Positions 8,699 through 17,222 of a stretch of 36,896 bases of DNA are shown here, in pieces. This stretch comes from Fidelibacterota bacterium. GTDB taxonomy: Bacteria; Fidelibacterota; Marinisomatia; SCGC-AAA003-L08; D37C17. Below the pieces are notes generated by a model that saw only the letters and a list, made by a program, of their open reading frames with translations, was not told the DNA's origin and did no database searches. A program made the translations under genes and the position numbers. The stretch lies in NCBI GenBank assembly GCA_002717625.1, contig PBEF01000020.1, positions 1 to 36,896 on the forward strand. Reading direction: 5' to 3'. Position 1 is the stretch's first letter; the number at the start of each line of letters is the position of its first letter.

Positions 8699-9446
8699 TA
8701 TGCTCAACAAAATCTAAAATTATTTTTATTTCTTTAGTATTTTCAATTTCAGTGTTCATTCTAACTATGGCTTGAGAAATATTAGAATCAGATCTATATA
8801 AAAGTTTATATGCTCGTTTTATTAAATTACGTGTTTCTAAATCAAATCCTCTTCTTGTTAGACCAACAGAGTTAATCCCTGCATATTGCAATGGTTCACC
8901 ATTAGCCAATATAAATGGAGGAACATCTTGGAGGACTAATCTTCCTCCTCCAACAAATGCATGCTCCCCTACTTTACAAAATTGATGAACGGGAGTAATT
9001 CCTCCAACAGTTGCATGATAATGTATTTCACTATGTCCTCCTAATTGCACACCATTGGCTAGAATAACTTTATCCTTAATAATGCAATCATGTGCTATAT
9101 GAACATAAGCCATAAATAAGCAATCATTACCAATGACTGTTTGATTAGCAGCTTCAGTTCCTCTGTTAATAGTACAATTTTCTCTAATTATATTATTATC
9201 ACCGATTATTAGAGATGTTTTTTCATTATTAAATTTTAAATCTTGTGGAAGACCTCCAATAGTTGATCCTTGAAATATTACATTATTTTTTCCAATAGTT
9301 GTATGAGAAAGGATATGCACATATGGCATAATTTTTGTTCCACTCCCTATTCTAACATCTTCATCTACAATGCAGAATGGACCTATTTCTACATCAGTAT
9401 CTATTTCTGCTTTTGGATTAATAATAGCTGTTTTATGTATTTTCAT
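8679..9446 (-). CDS. lpxA: UDP-N-acetylglucosamine O-acyltransferase LpxA
   Basis: First enzyme of lipid A synthesis: moves a 3-hydroxyacyl chain from ACP to UDP-GlcNAc in the cytoplasm. 255 aa, close to the usual 262. It has left-handed beta-helix hexapeptide repeats from residue 5 to about 190, the catalytic His in AYVHIAHDC (H119), then GGITPVHQFCKVGEHAFVGG and the C-terminal helical part starting at NSVGLTRRGF, all diagnostic of LpxA over LpxD. The ATG lies 2 nt after the lpxC-fabZ stop and the 3' end overlaps the next gene. Confidence 0.96.
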   Translation of the reverse strand: MKIHKTAIINPKAEIDTDVEIGPFCIVDEDVRIGSGTKIMPYVHILSHTTIGKNNVIFQGSTIGGLPQDLKFNNEKTSLIIGDNNIIRENCTINRGTEAANQTVIGNDCLFMAYVHIAHDCIIKDKVILANGVQLGGHSEIHYHATVGGITPVHQFCKVGEHAFVGGGRLVLQDVPPFILANGEPLQYAGINSVGLTRRGFDLETRNLIKRAYKLLYRSDSNISQAIVRMNTEIENTKEIKIILDFVEHSERGLI

Positions 9447-9448
9447 TA

Positions 9449-10789
9449 TTATTTATCTACTACTGTAGCCATCCATTCAGCCTCAGCAACTTTTTCCCCA
9501 TTTACAAATCCTATACCTTTTATCAATGCATTATTCATTCTAAATTTAAGTAAATTTACTTCTAAACTTAATATATCTCCAGGTATAACCTTTTTAAAAA
9601 ATTTAGCACTTCTAATAACAGATAATAACATTAACTTTTGATCTGGTTTATCAACTGTAGACAAAGATAAAAAGCAACTTGCTTGAGCCATACACTCTAT
9701 AATAAGAACCCCCGGCAAAACAGGATTTCCTGGAAAATGACCTTGGAAGTAACTCTCTTTTTCATCTACATATTTAATAGCATGAACATATTCTCCTTCT
9801 CTAAAATCTACAATTTGATCTATCAATAAAAAAGGATCTCTATGTGGAATAATTTTTTCAATTTCAATCCTATCATACTTAACGCTTTGCTGATATTTAT
9901 AAAACAAATTTATTTTCTTAACTAACTGTGTATTAATTTCATGTCCGCCTTTATGTGATATAATATGTCCTTTAATATTTTTACCCAATAACGCAAAATC
10001 ACCTATCAAATCTAAAATTTTATGTCTAACAGCCTCATTATCAAATAATAATTTTTTATTATTAACATTAGTTTTATGCCTATCTAGAGATTCTTCTATT
10101 TTAAATGAATTTGAATTATTAAAACTTTTAATTTTATCTATTGATAAACTATGATCTGTATAAATAATAGCATTATCTAAATTTCCACCTAAGATTAATC
10201 CCATTTCTTTTAGTTGTATGATTTCATTAAAAGTACAAAAAGTCCTTGCTGTAGCAATTTTCTTTTCATAATCTTCAAGAGATTCAAGAGTAAAGCTCTG
10301 TTTACCAATATTTTCATTTTTAAAATCTATTTCAAAAGTTATTTTAAAGCCATCATAAGGATAAATACCAACGCTTGAATTTTCATTCTTAATTTCTATT
10401 GGTTGATCAATAACTAAAAATTTCTTTTTTTCAGTTAATTGTTTAATACCAACATCTAAAATTTTTTTAGTATATTCCTTATTACTACCATCTAAAATTG
10501 GAATTTCAACATTATCAACTTCAATTATTGCATTATCTATTTCTAAACCATATAATGCAGATAAAATATGTTCAACAGTATAAATTTTTTCATCATTAAA
10601 TTTTAAAGTCGTTCCTCTTTTTGATGATTCATAAAGATTATCTATATTAGCCTTAATATCTTGATTATTAATTCTAAATACAATTCCTGTATTTGCCTCT
10701 GAAGGAATAATTTTTAAATTAGTATTAACACCTGTATGTAAACCAATCCCTTTAAAATTTATATTATTATTAATTGTTGTCTGATACAT
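9449..10789 (-). CDS. lpxC/fabZ: Bifunctional LpxC-FabZ: UDP-3-O-acyl-GlcNAc deacetylase / 3-hydroxyacyl-ACP dehydratase
   Basis: Fusion of the committed lipid A deacetylase with the fatty-acid dehydratase; 446 aa. The LpxC part (about 1-300) has TVEHILSAL with E73/H74, ARTFCTF, RHKILDLIGDFALLG with zinc ligands H256 and D260, and HKGGHEIN with H283. The FabZ part (about 305-446) has IIPHRDPFLLID (H316) and the hot-dog active site GHFPGNPVLPGVLIIECMAQ with H351 and E365. The same fusion is common in Bacteroidetes and relatives and supports the FCB assignment. The start shares one base with the lpxD stop (TAATG). Confidence 0.96.
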   Translation of the reverse strand: MYQTTINNNINFKGIGLHTGVNTNLKIIPSEANTGIVFRINNQDIKANIDNLYESSKRGTTLKFNDEKIYTVEHILSALYGLEIDNAIIEVDNVEIPILDGSNKEYTKKILDVGIKQLTEKKKFLVIDQPIEIKNENSSVGIYPYDGFKITFEIDFKNENIGKQSFTLESLEDYEKKIATARTFCTFNEIIQLKEMGLILGGNLDNAIIYTDHSLSIDKIKSFNNSNSFKIEESLDRHKTNVNNKKLLFDNEAVRHKILDLIGDFALLGKNIKGHIISHKGGHEINTQLVKKINLFYKYQQSVKYDRIEIEKIIPHRDPFLLIDQIVDFREGEYVHAIKYVDEKESYFQGHFPGNPVLPGVLIIECMAQASCFLSLSTVDKPDQKLMLLSVIRSAKFFKKVIPGDILSLEVNLLKFRMNNALIKGIGFVNGEKVAEAEWMATVVDK

Positions 10790-11793
10790 TATTTAAATAA
10801 TTTTTTATATATTTCAGGAAGCTTTGAAATTAAAATATCCTGACGAACATGATCTTTGTGATTTCTTGCAGGATTGCCTGATACGTAAGAATCTTTTTTA
10901 ATTGATTTTACAACATACGATGTTGGCCCAACAATAACATTATCTTCAATAATCAAATTATCTATAACTCCAACTTGACCTGCAATAATAACATTATTCA
11001 TAATTTTAGTACTACCACCAATTCCTACCTGTGCTCCAATAATACAATTTTCTCCAATATTCACATTATGACCAATATGTACTTGATTATCAAATTTTGT
11101 ACCATTCCCTATTTTAGTATCATCAATAGTACCCCTATCAATTGTACAATTAGATCCAATTAAGACATCATCACCAATAACAACTTTTCCTAAATGTGGA
11201 ATATGATGATGTTTCTTATGATTATCTGTAACTAAACCAAATCCAATAGAACCAATAATTGCACCTGATTTAATTTTAGTATATTTACCTATAATTGAAT
11301 TTTTATGAATCACAACATTTGATTTTATAATAGCATTATCTGCTATCACAACATTTTCATCAATAACACTATTTGATTCAATCCTGACATTATCTGAAAT
11401 TTGCACATTATCTGATACAACTACATTTTGACCAATAAAAACATCTAGACCTATTCTAGCTGTTTTACTAATTTGCGATGTATCAGAAATTATATTTGTC
11501 TTATCAGTATTAATTGTATTTTCAAAATATTTTAAAAAACATAAAAATGCAATGGAAGGATTATCAACTTTTAATATAGTTTTTTTATTATTTTCTGGTA
11601 TATCTATAGATTTATCAACAATAATGGCTGATGCAGATGTCGTATTTATATATTTTATATATTTAGTATGTTTTATATATGTAAGAAAATTTTCTTTCCC
11701 ATTAATAATACTACAAGGACCTTCAATATAATAATCATCTGAACCAAATAATTCTCCATTAATAATTTCATTAATTTTTTTTATATGAATCAT
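10789..11793 (-). CDS. lpxD: UDP-3-O-(3-hydroxyacyl)glucosamine N-acyltransferase LpxD
   Basis: Third lipid A enzyme, N-acylating UDP-3-O-acyl-glucosamine; 334 aa. An N-terminal uridine-binding-like region (about 1-95) precedes a long run of hexapeptide repeats (about 100-310) forming a left-handed beta-helix. FDNQVHIGHNVNIG holds the catalytic His region, followed by IIGAQVGIGGSTKIM and the C-terminal helix GNPARNHKDHVRQ. It lies between skp and lpxC-fabZ, the usual place in lipid A clusters. Confidence 0.95.
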   Translation of the reverse strand: MIHIKKINEIINGELFGSDDYYIEGPCSIINGKENFLTYIKHTKYIKYINTTSASAIIVDKSIDIPENNKKTILKVDNPSIAFLCFLKYFENTINTDKTNIISDTSQISKTARIGLDVFIGQNVVVSDNVQISDNVRIESNSVIDENVVIADNAIIKSNVVIHKNSIIGKYTKIKSGAIIGSIGFGLVTDNHKKHHHIPHLGKVVIGDDVLIGSNCTIDRGTIDDTKIGNGTKFDNQVHIGHNVNIGENCIIGAQVGIGGSTKIMNNVIIAGQVGVIDNLIIEDNVIVGPTSYVVKSIKKDSYVSGNPARNHKDHVRQDILISKLPEIYKKLFK

Positions 11794-11801
11794 TAAATAA
11801 T

Positions 11802-12332
11802 TTATTCAGTTTTTTCTGTAGACATCCTACTCATTTTATCTATAACTAGCTGAGTTAAATCATGTGAATCTAATTTATAAAGAATAAAGCCTTGAGAAAA
11901 ATCTAAAATATAATCATATGAATTCTCAGCAGCTACTTTATCTATCGCGCTTTGCATTAATGCATTAATAGGAGCCATTCTTTCTTGCAACATAAGAAAT
12001 ATTTCTCCATCTGGCTGACCAAAATATTTCATTTGAAAATTCTCTAATTCAGCATTTAATGTTTGCATTTCTTTCTGTCTTTCTACCTTCATATCTTCTG
12101 TAAGCATCAGCTCTAATTTTTGGTAGTCTCTCATTAAACTATCAAGAGCCATTGCTTTATTTTCATACTCTACCTGCAAACGTTTTGCTTCTTTTTCAAC
12201 ATCAGCATGAGCTAATCTTGCATCTTCATTTTGAGCGAAAATAGCCTGTGTATTAACATAACCTATCTTTTGAGTCTGAGAAAAAAGAATAGAAAAATTT
12301 AATATAAAAATAGTTAAAATTAGTTTTTTCAC
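11802..12332 (-). CDS. skp: OmpH/Skp-family periplasmic chaperone
   Basis: Skp/OmpH-type holdase that keeps outer-membrane proteins soluble on the way to BamA; 176 aa. A signal peptide (KKLILTIFILNFSILFS, cleavage near residue 19) is followed by the family start QKIGYVNTQAIFAQ and a long charged coiled coil (about 40-110, RLQVEYENKAMALDSLMRDY). The C-terminal part ALMQSAIDKVAAENSYDYIL is the usual OmpH ending. The start codon is GTG, preceded by AAGGAG at good spacing, which fixes the start. It sits directly after bamA. Confidence 0.92.
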   Translation of the reverse strand: MKKLILTIFILNFSILFSQTQKIGYVNTQAIFAQNEDARLAHADVEKEAKRLQVEYENKAMALDSLMRDYQKLELMLTEDMKVERQKEMQTLNAELENFQMKYFGQPDGEIFLMLQERMAPINALMQSAIDKVAAENSYDYILDFSQGFILYKLDSHDLTQLVIDKMSRMSTEKTE

Positions 12333-12352
12333 GTTTACTCCTTATTTTGTTA

Positions 12353-14737
12353 TCAATTTAATGGTACGCCAAAGATTAAATGTTGTTCCCATCTAGGTGG
12401 ATCTGTAAATAAAGGATCATCATATTTATCAAAGCCATAAGCTATATCATAACCTATCATACCTAACATTGGCATATTAAGTCTTACTCCAAAACCTGCT
12501 GATCTTTTTAAATGAAATATATCAACATTATTAAAATCTTCCCATATACCTCCTGCATCTGCAAATAAGATAAAATATACCGTTGGTGATGGAGATAATA
12601 AAAATCTTAATTCTGAAGAATATTTAAATAAAATATTTCCACCATGAGAATATGTACCCGGAATTCTAGGACCTAAATCACTATCAGTATAACCTCGTAA
12701 CATTTCGCCATAGGGAATACCCGTGCCCCCAAGAGCAAAACGAGTTCTAGAACTAATATATTCATCTTTAACTAAAGCTTTTATCGCACCAAAAGTATAG
12801 TTTTGATAAAATACAATTTTATTAGTAATAGGTGTATACCATTTAAAATTAAATACATGTTTATGATAATTTTCATTTCCACCTAAAAAACCACCTGATA
12901 ATATACTGGTCCAAACTAATTTTGATCCAGTAGTAGCAAACTCGGCATTATCAATATTAGTTCTACTAATAGTTTGAGTTAATTTTAAACCTTTTCGATT
13001 TGCATATGGGATGCTATTTCTACCATGTATTAGATCATCTGGAAAATGATTTTCAAGATCTTCTAAATTACCAAAATATTTTGAATTTCTAATACCGATA
13101 GACCAACTTCCCCCTGTATAATAATCTGGCCATTTAAATCTTCGACCAAAGGATATAGAACCTCCAATATTTTCAATATCATAATCACTATAACCACTAC
13201 GAGCTCCCTGTTCAGCTTTATACAAAGAAAATCCTATGGAATTTCTTGAATCAAAAATTCGCGGCTCAGTAAAAGAAATAGAAAATGATTCAAAATCAGC
13301 ACTACCACTACTAGTAGACTGATTAAAACCTGAATTTATTTGATTCTGTAAACCTTTTTGATAATCAACCTGTAATTTTAAACCCTTACCTAAAAAATTA
13401 ATAAATTCAAATCCACCTCCTCCTGAGAAACCACTATACTCATTATATCCCATGCTAAAATTAGCTCTACCAGTTTCTTTTTCAACAACATTCATAGATA
13501 TATCAATTTCTTTATCAGAAACGACTGATATTTGAGGGTCAACAGTTTCAAAATAATTCAACATATATAAAGACTTCATACTTTCTATAATTTTTTCTCT
13601 ATCAAAAATATTGCCTGGATAAATCTTCAATTCTCTCCTGATAACATTTTCAGCTGTTTTATCATTACCTTTAATGTGAATCTTTCTAATTCTAACTTTC
13701 TCATTTTCATTTAGTATAAGATTAACTATCAAAGAATCTTTACCATAAGGAACAATTTCTTCAGTCACATTAAAAAAATAATAACCTTGATCCATATATA
13801 AAGAATTAATATTATCAAAAATTGCAATATCTAATTTTTCTTTATTATACTGTTCTCCAGGCTTAAGAGCTAATTCTTTTAATAATTCTTCATCTGGAAA
13901 TATTTCATTATTAATAAAATTAAATTCTTTGTAAAAGTATTTTTCTCCTTCATATAAATCTATATTAATTTCAATTTTTTTATCAAAATAAGCAATATCC
14001 TTTGATAAAATTTTAAAATCTCTATATCCTTTGTTTTTATAAAAAATTTCAAGATTTTTTATATCCATATCAAAATCTGACTGATTAAATTTTCCTCTCC
14101 AAGGGAAATACCATTTAAATTCTTTAGTATTTCCAAAAATTTTAGATAATTGATTTTTATTTAAAAAACTATAAAACGGGAAATTTTCATTACCCCTAAT
14201 ATTAATATTTTTTATCCTGCTCTTCGAACCCTCGTATATATAAAAATTTAAATTCTTGATATAATCTACATCTGTATCCTCTATTTCATGGCTGACTGTA
14301 ACACTATAAAATCGATCACCTATATAATCATTAACTATTTTTTGCTCAGCATTGAATAATGTATTCCCAGATATAATCTGTCCACTAGATAATTCTATTA
14401 ATTCATTAAGAGTTTTATCTTTTTTCTTTTTATTTCCAATATACTTAACATCACCAATAACAGGTAATTCATCTATTATAATTTTTAATGTAATACCATT
14501 ATCACTCTCATCTTCTAAATAAAATTGAATATCTGAAAATCTTCCTAAAGACCATAACTTATTAATCCCCTTATTGATTTCATCTCCTCTATCTAAGTAC
14601 ATACCTGGATACAACTTACTGATTCGATATATATCTTCTTTATTAAGTCTATCAAGTCCTTCAACTTTAATATCTACTATTTCGATGTTTTGAGAAAAAA
14701 TGAATCCTAAAAATATTGCCACTACATATCTAAACAT
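12353..14737 (-). CDS. bamA: Outer-membrane protein assembly factor BamA
   Basis: Omp85-family insertase of outer-membrane beta-barrels; 794 aa from the ATG at 14737. That start is preceded by GGAAGGG and leads straight into a signal peptide (FRYVVAIFLGFIFSQ). An upstream in-frame TTG at 14755 is less likely. The periplasmic part holds several POTRA domains (about 20-415; examples IVDIKVEGLDRLNKEDIYR and VRIRKIHIKGNDKTAENVIR). The barrel follows from about residue 425 and contains the Omp85 motif LRGY within MLRGYTDSDLGPRIPGT. The protein ends HLIFGVPLN. The 5' end overlaps uppS by 8 nt. Confidence 0.95.
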   Translation of the reverse strand: MFRYVVAIFLGFIFSQNIEIVDIKVEGLDRLNKEDIYRISKLYPGMYLDRGDEINKGINKLWSLGRFSDIQFYLEDESDNGITLKIIIDELPVIGDVKYIGNKKKKDKTLNELIELSSGQIISGNTLFNAEQKIVNDYIGDRFYSVTVSHEIEDTDVDYIKNLNFYIYEGSKSRIKNINIRGNENFPFYSFLNKNQLSKIFGNTKEFKWYFPWRGKFNQSDFDMDIKNLEIFYKNKGYRDFKILSKDIAYFDKKIEINIDLYEGEKYFYKEFNFINNEIFPDEELLKELALKPGEQYNKEKLDIAIFDNINSLYMDQGYYFFNVTEEIVPYGKDSLIVNLILNENEKVRIRKIHIKGNDKTAENVIRRELKIYPGNIFDREKIIESMKSLYMLNYFETVDPQISVVSDKEIDISMNVVEKETGRANFSMGYNEYSGFSGGGGFEFINFLGKGLKLQVDYQKGLQNQINSGFNQSTSSGSADFESFSISFTEPRIFDSRNSIGFSLYKAEQGARSGYSDYDIENIGGSISFGRRFKWPDYYTGGSWSIGIRNSKYFGNLEDLENHFPDDLIHGRNSIPYANRKGLKLTQTISRTNIDNAEFATTGSKLVWTSILSGGFLGGNENYHKHVFNFKWYTPITNKIVFYQNYTFGAIKALVKDEYISSRTRFALGGTGIPYGEMLRGYTDSDLGPRIPGTYSHGGNILFKYSSELRFLLSPSPTVYFILFADAGGIWEDFNNVDIFHLKRSAGFGVRLNMPMLGMIGYDIAYGFDKYDDPLFTDPPRWEQHLIFGVPLN

Positions 14738-15434
14738 CTCTACTAACCCTTCCAAATTTTCGTTCTCTTAAATTATAATCTTGCAATGCATTCTCTAATT
14801 CATTTTCATCAAAATCAGGCCAATAAAGCTGTGAAACATAAATTTCTGTATATGCAATTTGCCATAACAAAAAATTTGAAATTCTATTTTCACCTGCTGT
14901 ACGAATTAATAAATCAGGATCTGGCATTCCTGATGTATAGAGAAAATTTGAAAATTCATCTACAGTTATAAATTCTTTTTTATGTTTAATAATTTTATTA
15001 CAAGCATTAACAATTTCATGACGGCCTCCATAACTTATAGCTAAATTTAAGTTTAATCCTGTATTTGAAATTGTAAGGTTCTGCGCCGCTTTAACTTCAG
15101 TTTGTGTTATAGAATCTAATTTATTCAAATCACCTATCACTTTAAATTTAATATTATTTTTCATCAAATCATCTAGCTCTTTTTTTAGAGAATGAACTAA
15201 TAATTTCATCAAAGCTAATACTTCTGCTTTAGGTCTATTCCAATTTTCTTCAGAAAATGTAAATAAAGTAAGATATTTAATACCAATTCTGCTACTATAA
15301 CGTATAATATTTTGAACAGAGCGGACTCCTTTTTCATGTCCGCGTATTCTATTCAACCCTTTATCTTTAGCCCATCTTCCATTACCATCCATTATAATAG
15401 CAATATGGCTTGGAATATTCTTGTCTACTATCAT
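14730..15434 (-). CDS. uppS: Isoprenyl (undecaprenyl) diphosphate synthase
   Basis: cis-Prenyltransferase making the C55 lipid carrier for peptidoglycan and O-antigen from IPP and FPP; 234 aa. The diphosphate site IIMDGNGRWAK carries the catalytic Asp D16. Also seen are HEKGVRSVQNIIRYS, LTLFTFSEENWNRP, YGGRHEIVNA and, near the C-terminus, PDPDLLIRTAGENRISNFLLWQ (Ala where many homologues have Ser) with YWPDF. The ATG overlaps the mrp stop as ATGA (4 nt). cdsA, a frequent neighbour of uppS, is not next to it here. Confidence 0.95.
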   Translation of the reverse strand: MIVDKNIPSHIAIIMDGNGRWAKDKGLNRIRGHEKGVRSVQNIIRYSSRIGIKYLTLFTFSEENWNRPKAEVLALMKLLVHSLKKELDDLMKNNIKFKVIGDLNKLDSITQTEVKAAQNLTISNTGLNLNLAISYGGRHEIVNACNKIIKHKKEFITVDEFSNFLYTSGMPDPDLLIRTAGENRISNFLLWQIAYTEIYVSQLYWPDFDENELENALQDYNLRERKFGRVSRDV

Positions 15435-16525
15435 ACAGCTTCTATTTTATTAGATATTTTTTGAAATTCTTTATGTATTAAAGAGCCTTTATGTTCTTTT
15501 ACAAAAGGTATTCCTTTATCACATGATTCAGATAATCTTGAATCAATATTTATTTTTCCTAGTAAAGGTAAATTTAATCTAGAACTCTCTTTTTCTCCAG
15601 ATTTACCTTTAAAAACATCATAAATAAATTCAAATTTATTATTCTGCATTTCTACTATCTTATCATTAATAATTATATGCTTAACATCTAAATCAGATTC
15701 AATTTTACCACTAAAACTTAATCCTGACATATTTTCAATCACTCCAATAATTGGAGTATTTACTTTTTTAAACATATCGGAACCTTTTCTGACATCTACA
15801 TTAGATAAGTCTTGAGGGGTGGTAATAATTACAGCACCAAATAATTTTATTTTTTGAACTAATGTCAGCTGAATATCACCTGTTCCAGGGGGTAAGTCTA
15901 ATATCAAATAATCTAATTCACCCCACGCAACATTATCAAAAAACTGTTGAGTCATTCTTGAAACCATAGGACCTCTCCAAATAGTAGGAGAATTTTCATT
16001 ATTAATAAATCCAAAAGACATAAACTTAACACCAAACTTTTCAATAGGGGACATTATATCATTAGATATTTCAGGTTGTTCGTAATAGTTAATCAAAGTT
16101 GGAAGGCTTGGACCATAAATATCTAAATCTAATAAGCCTACTTTATATTTATTTGATAGTTCACATGCTATATTTAATGCAGCAGTAGATTTTCCAACAC
16201 CACCTTTACAACTAGAAATTGCAACAATCTTTTTAATACTATTTTTTGATTCAGATTCATCTTGAATAAGTGAATCAGAAGAATTTTCAAATATAACTTG
16301 AATTGCATTAAAATTAAATTTTTCTGATATTTTACTTTTGATACTATCAGATATTATATCTTTATTTTCTTGATTATCTGTAGTTAAAGAAATTTGAATA
16401 ATAAGATTTTTATTTGGGTCTAAATTTATTTTTTTAACTATGCCAAATGATACAATATCTCTAGAAAAACCAGGATACTTAATTTCTTTTAAAACATCTG
16501 TTATATTATCAATTAAATTCTCCAT
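15431..16525 (-). CDS. mrp: Mrp/ApbC-type Fe-S cluster carrier ATPase
   Basis: P-loop NTPase of the Mrp/ApbC/NBP35 family, which carries or inserts Fe-S clusters; 364 aa. An N-terminal MIP18-like domain (about 1-85) precedes the deviant Walker A SSCKGGVGKST (about 108-118). GPSLPTL, the Mrp-box region WRGPMVSRMTQQF and LDLPPGTGDIQLTL follow. After VIENMSG, where many homologues have a CxxC pair for the cluster, this protein has no CxxC but an insert of about 30 residues of low similarity. The C-terminus recovers family sequence (PLLGKINIDSRLSESCDKG). The ferredoxin upstream is a plausible client. It starts 52 nt after fdx. Confidence 0.92.
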   Translation of the reverse strand: MENLIDNITDVLKEIKYPGFSRDIVSFGIVKKINLDPNKNLIIQISLTTDNQENKDIISDSIKSKISEKFNFNAIQVIFENSSDSLIQDESESKNSIKKIVAISSCKGGVGKSTAALNIACELSNKYKVGLLDLDIYGPSLPTLINYYEQPEISNDIMSPIEKFGVKFMSFGFINNENSPTIWRGPMVSRMTQQFFDNVAWGELDYLILDLPPGTGDIQLTLVQKIKLFGAVIITTPQDLSNVDVRKGSDMFKKVNTPIIGVIENMSGLSFSGKIESDLDVKHIIINDKIVEMQNNKFEFIYDVFKGKSGEKESSRLNLPLLGKINIDSRLSESCDKGIPFVKEHKGSLIHKEFQKISNKIEAV

Positions 16526-16577
16526 TTTTAATTAATCAATTATACTGAAATTGCTATTTTTTTTAAAAATGAAGCTT

Positions 16578-16880
16578 TTATCCTTCGTATTCTCTGCCAA
16601 AATAATCATAATTTATTTTAATAAATTTCTTCCATTCTTCAGGGACTGCATCTTCCTCAAAAATAGCTTCTACTGGACATTCTGGCTCACATGCACCACA
16701 ATCAATACATTCTTCTGGATCAATGTACAACTGCTTATCCGTAGGGTCAAAACCATCCTCTTTAGCTTCAGCACCAGCACCTTCTTTATTATCTGGCCCA
16801 TGAATACAATCAACAGGACAAACTTCAACACACGCTGTATCACAAGTACTAACACATGGATCTGCTATAGTATAAGCCAT
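16578..16880 (-). CDS. fdxA: FdxA-like ferredoxin with two Fe-S clusters
   Basis: Small electron carrier, 100 aa. The N-terminal cluster region has C9, C13, C17, C21 and C25 (CDTACVEVCPVDC) and the second has C58, C61, C64 and C68 (ECIDCGACEPECPVEAI). The layout matches 7Fe (3Fe-4S plus 4Fe-4S) FdxA ferredoxins. The linker between the halves is about 18 residues longer than in classic FdxA and acidic (GAGAEAKEDGFDPTD). AGGAAG lies close before the ATG. It is the first gene of the minus-strand envelope cluster, with mrp 52 nt downstream. Confidence 0.9.
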   Translation of the reverse strand: MAYTIADPCVSTCDTACVEVCPVDCIHGPDNKEGAGAEAKEDGFDPTDKQLYIDPEECIDCGACEPECPVEAIFEEDAVPEEWKKFIKINYDYFGREYEG

Positions 16881-17222
16881 TTGCTTCCTTTCCTCTTTTT
16901 TACCAATTAAAACAGATATAATTTATCACTTTTGTTTAACACCTAACAAACATAAAAAGTAAATATAATTCTAGTAATAATTATTCAAATATAATAATAT
17001 ATGAACAAGTTTTTTATATATGATACTGTAAGGTCAGATTAGATTGCATGTTTATTTTATAATATTTAAGATTTAATTACATTTTTTTATTTTTCATCTC
17101 TTATGATAATTATAAGGCAAAGTTTTTTGATGAAAATTTATTTACTTCTAATTTCTTCAACAATACAGAATCCAATATAATAAACTTATCTAAAAAATAT
17201 ATACGTAAGATAAGGATTCTAT
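16881..17222. promoter_or_regulatory. Divergent intergenic region between fdxA and rng
   Basis: 342 nt of strongly AT-rich non-coding DNA between two divergent transcription units, so it should hold promoters for both. Toward fdxA the minus strand has TATGTTTG (16947-16954), which fits the TAnnTTTG -7 element known from Bacteroidetes, but I find no well-spaced -33 partner. Toward rng there is TTGATG then TAATTT about 16 nt later (around 17129-17160), a weak sigma-70-like pair. AAGGA at 17212-17216 is the Shine-Dalgarno of rng. No RNA gene or open frame of note was seen. Individual promoter calls are weak. Confidence 0.5.

Noticed and set aside
14738-14755. Upstream TTG start for bamA at 14755
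   Set aside because: The ATG at 14737 has GGAAGGG upstream and begins a clean signal peptide.
16881-17222. Small RNA or tRNA in the divergent gap
   Set aside because: No cloverleaf, no GC-rich hairpin and no terminator-like structure could be found by eye.
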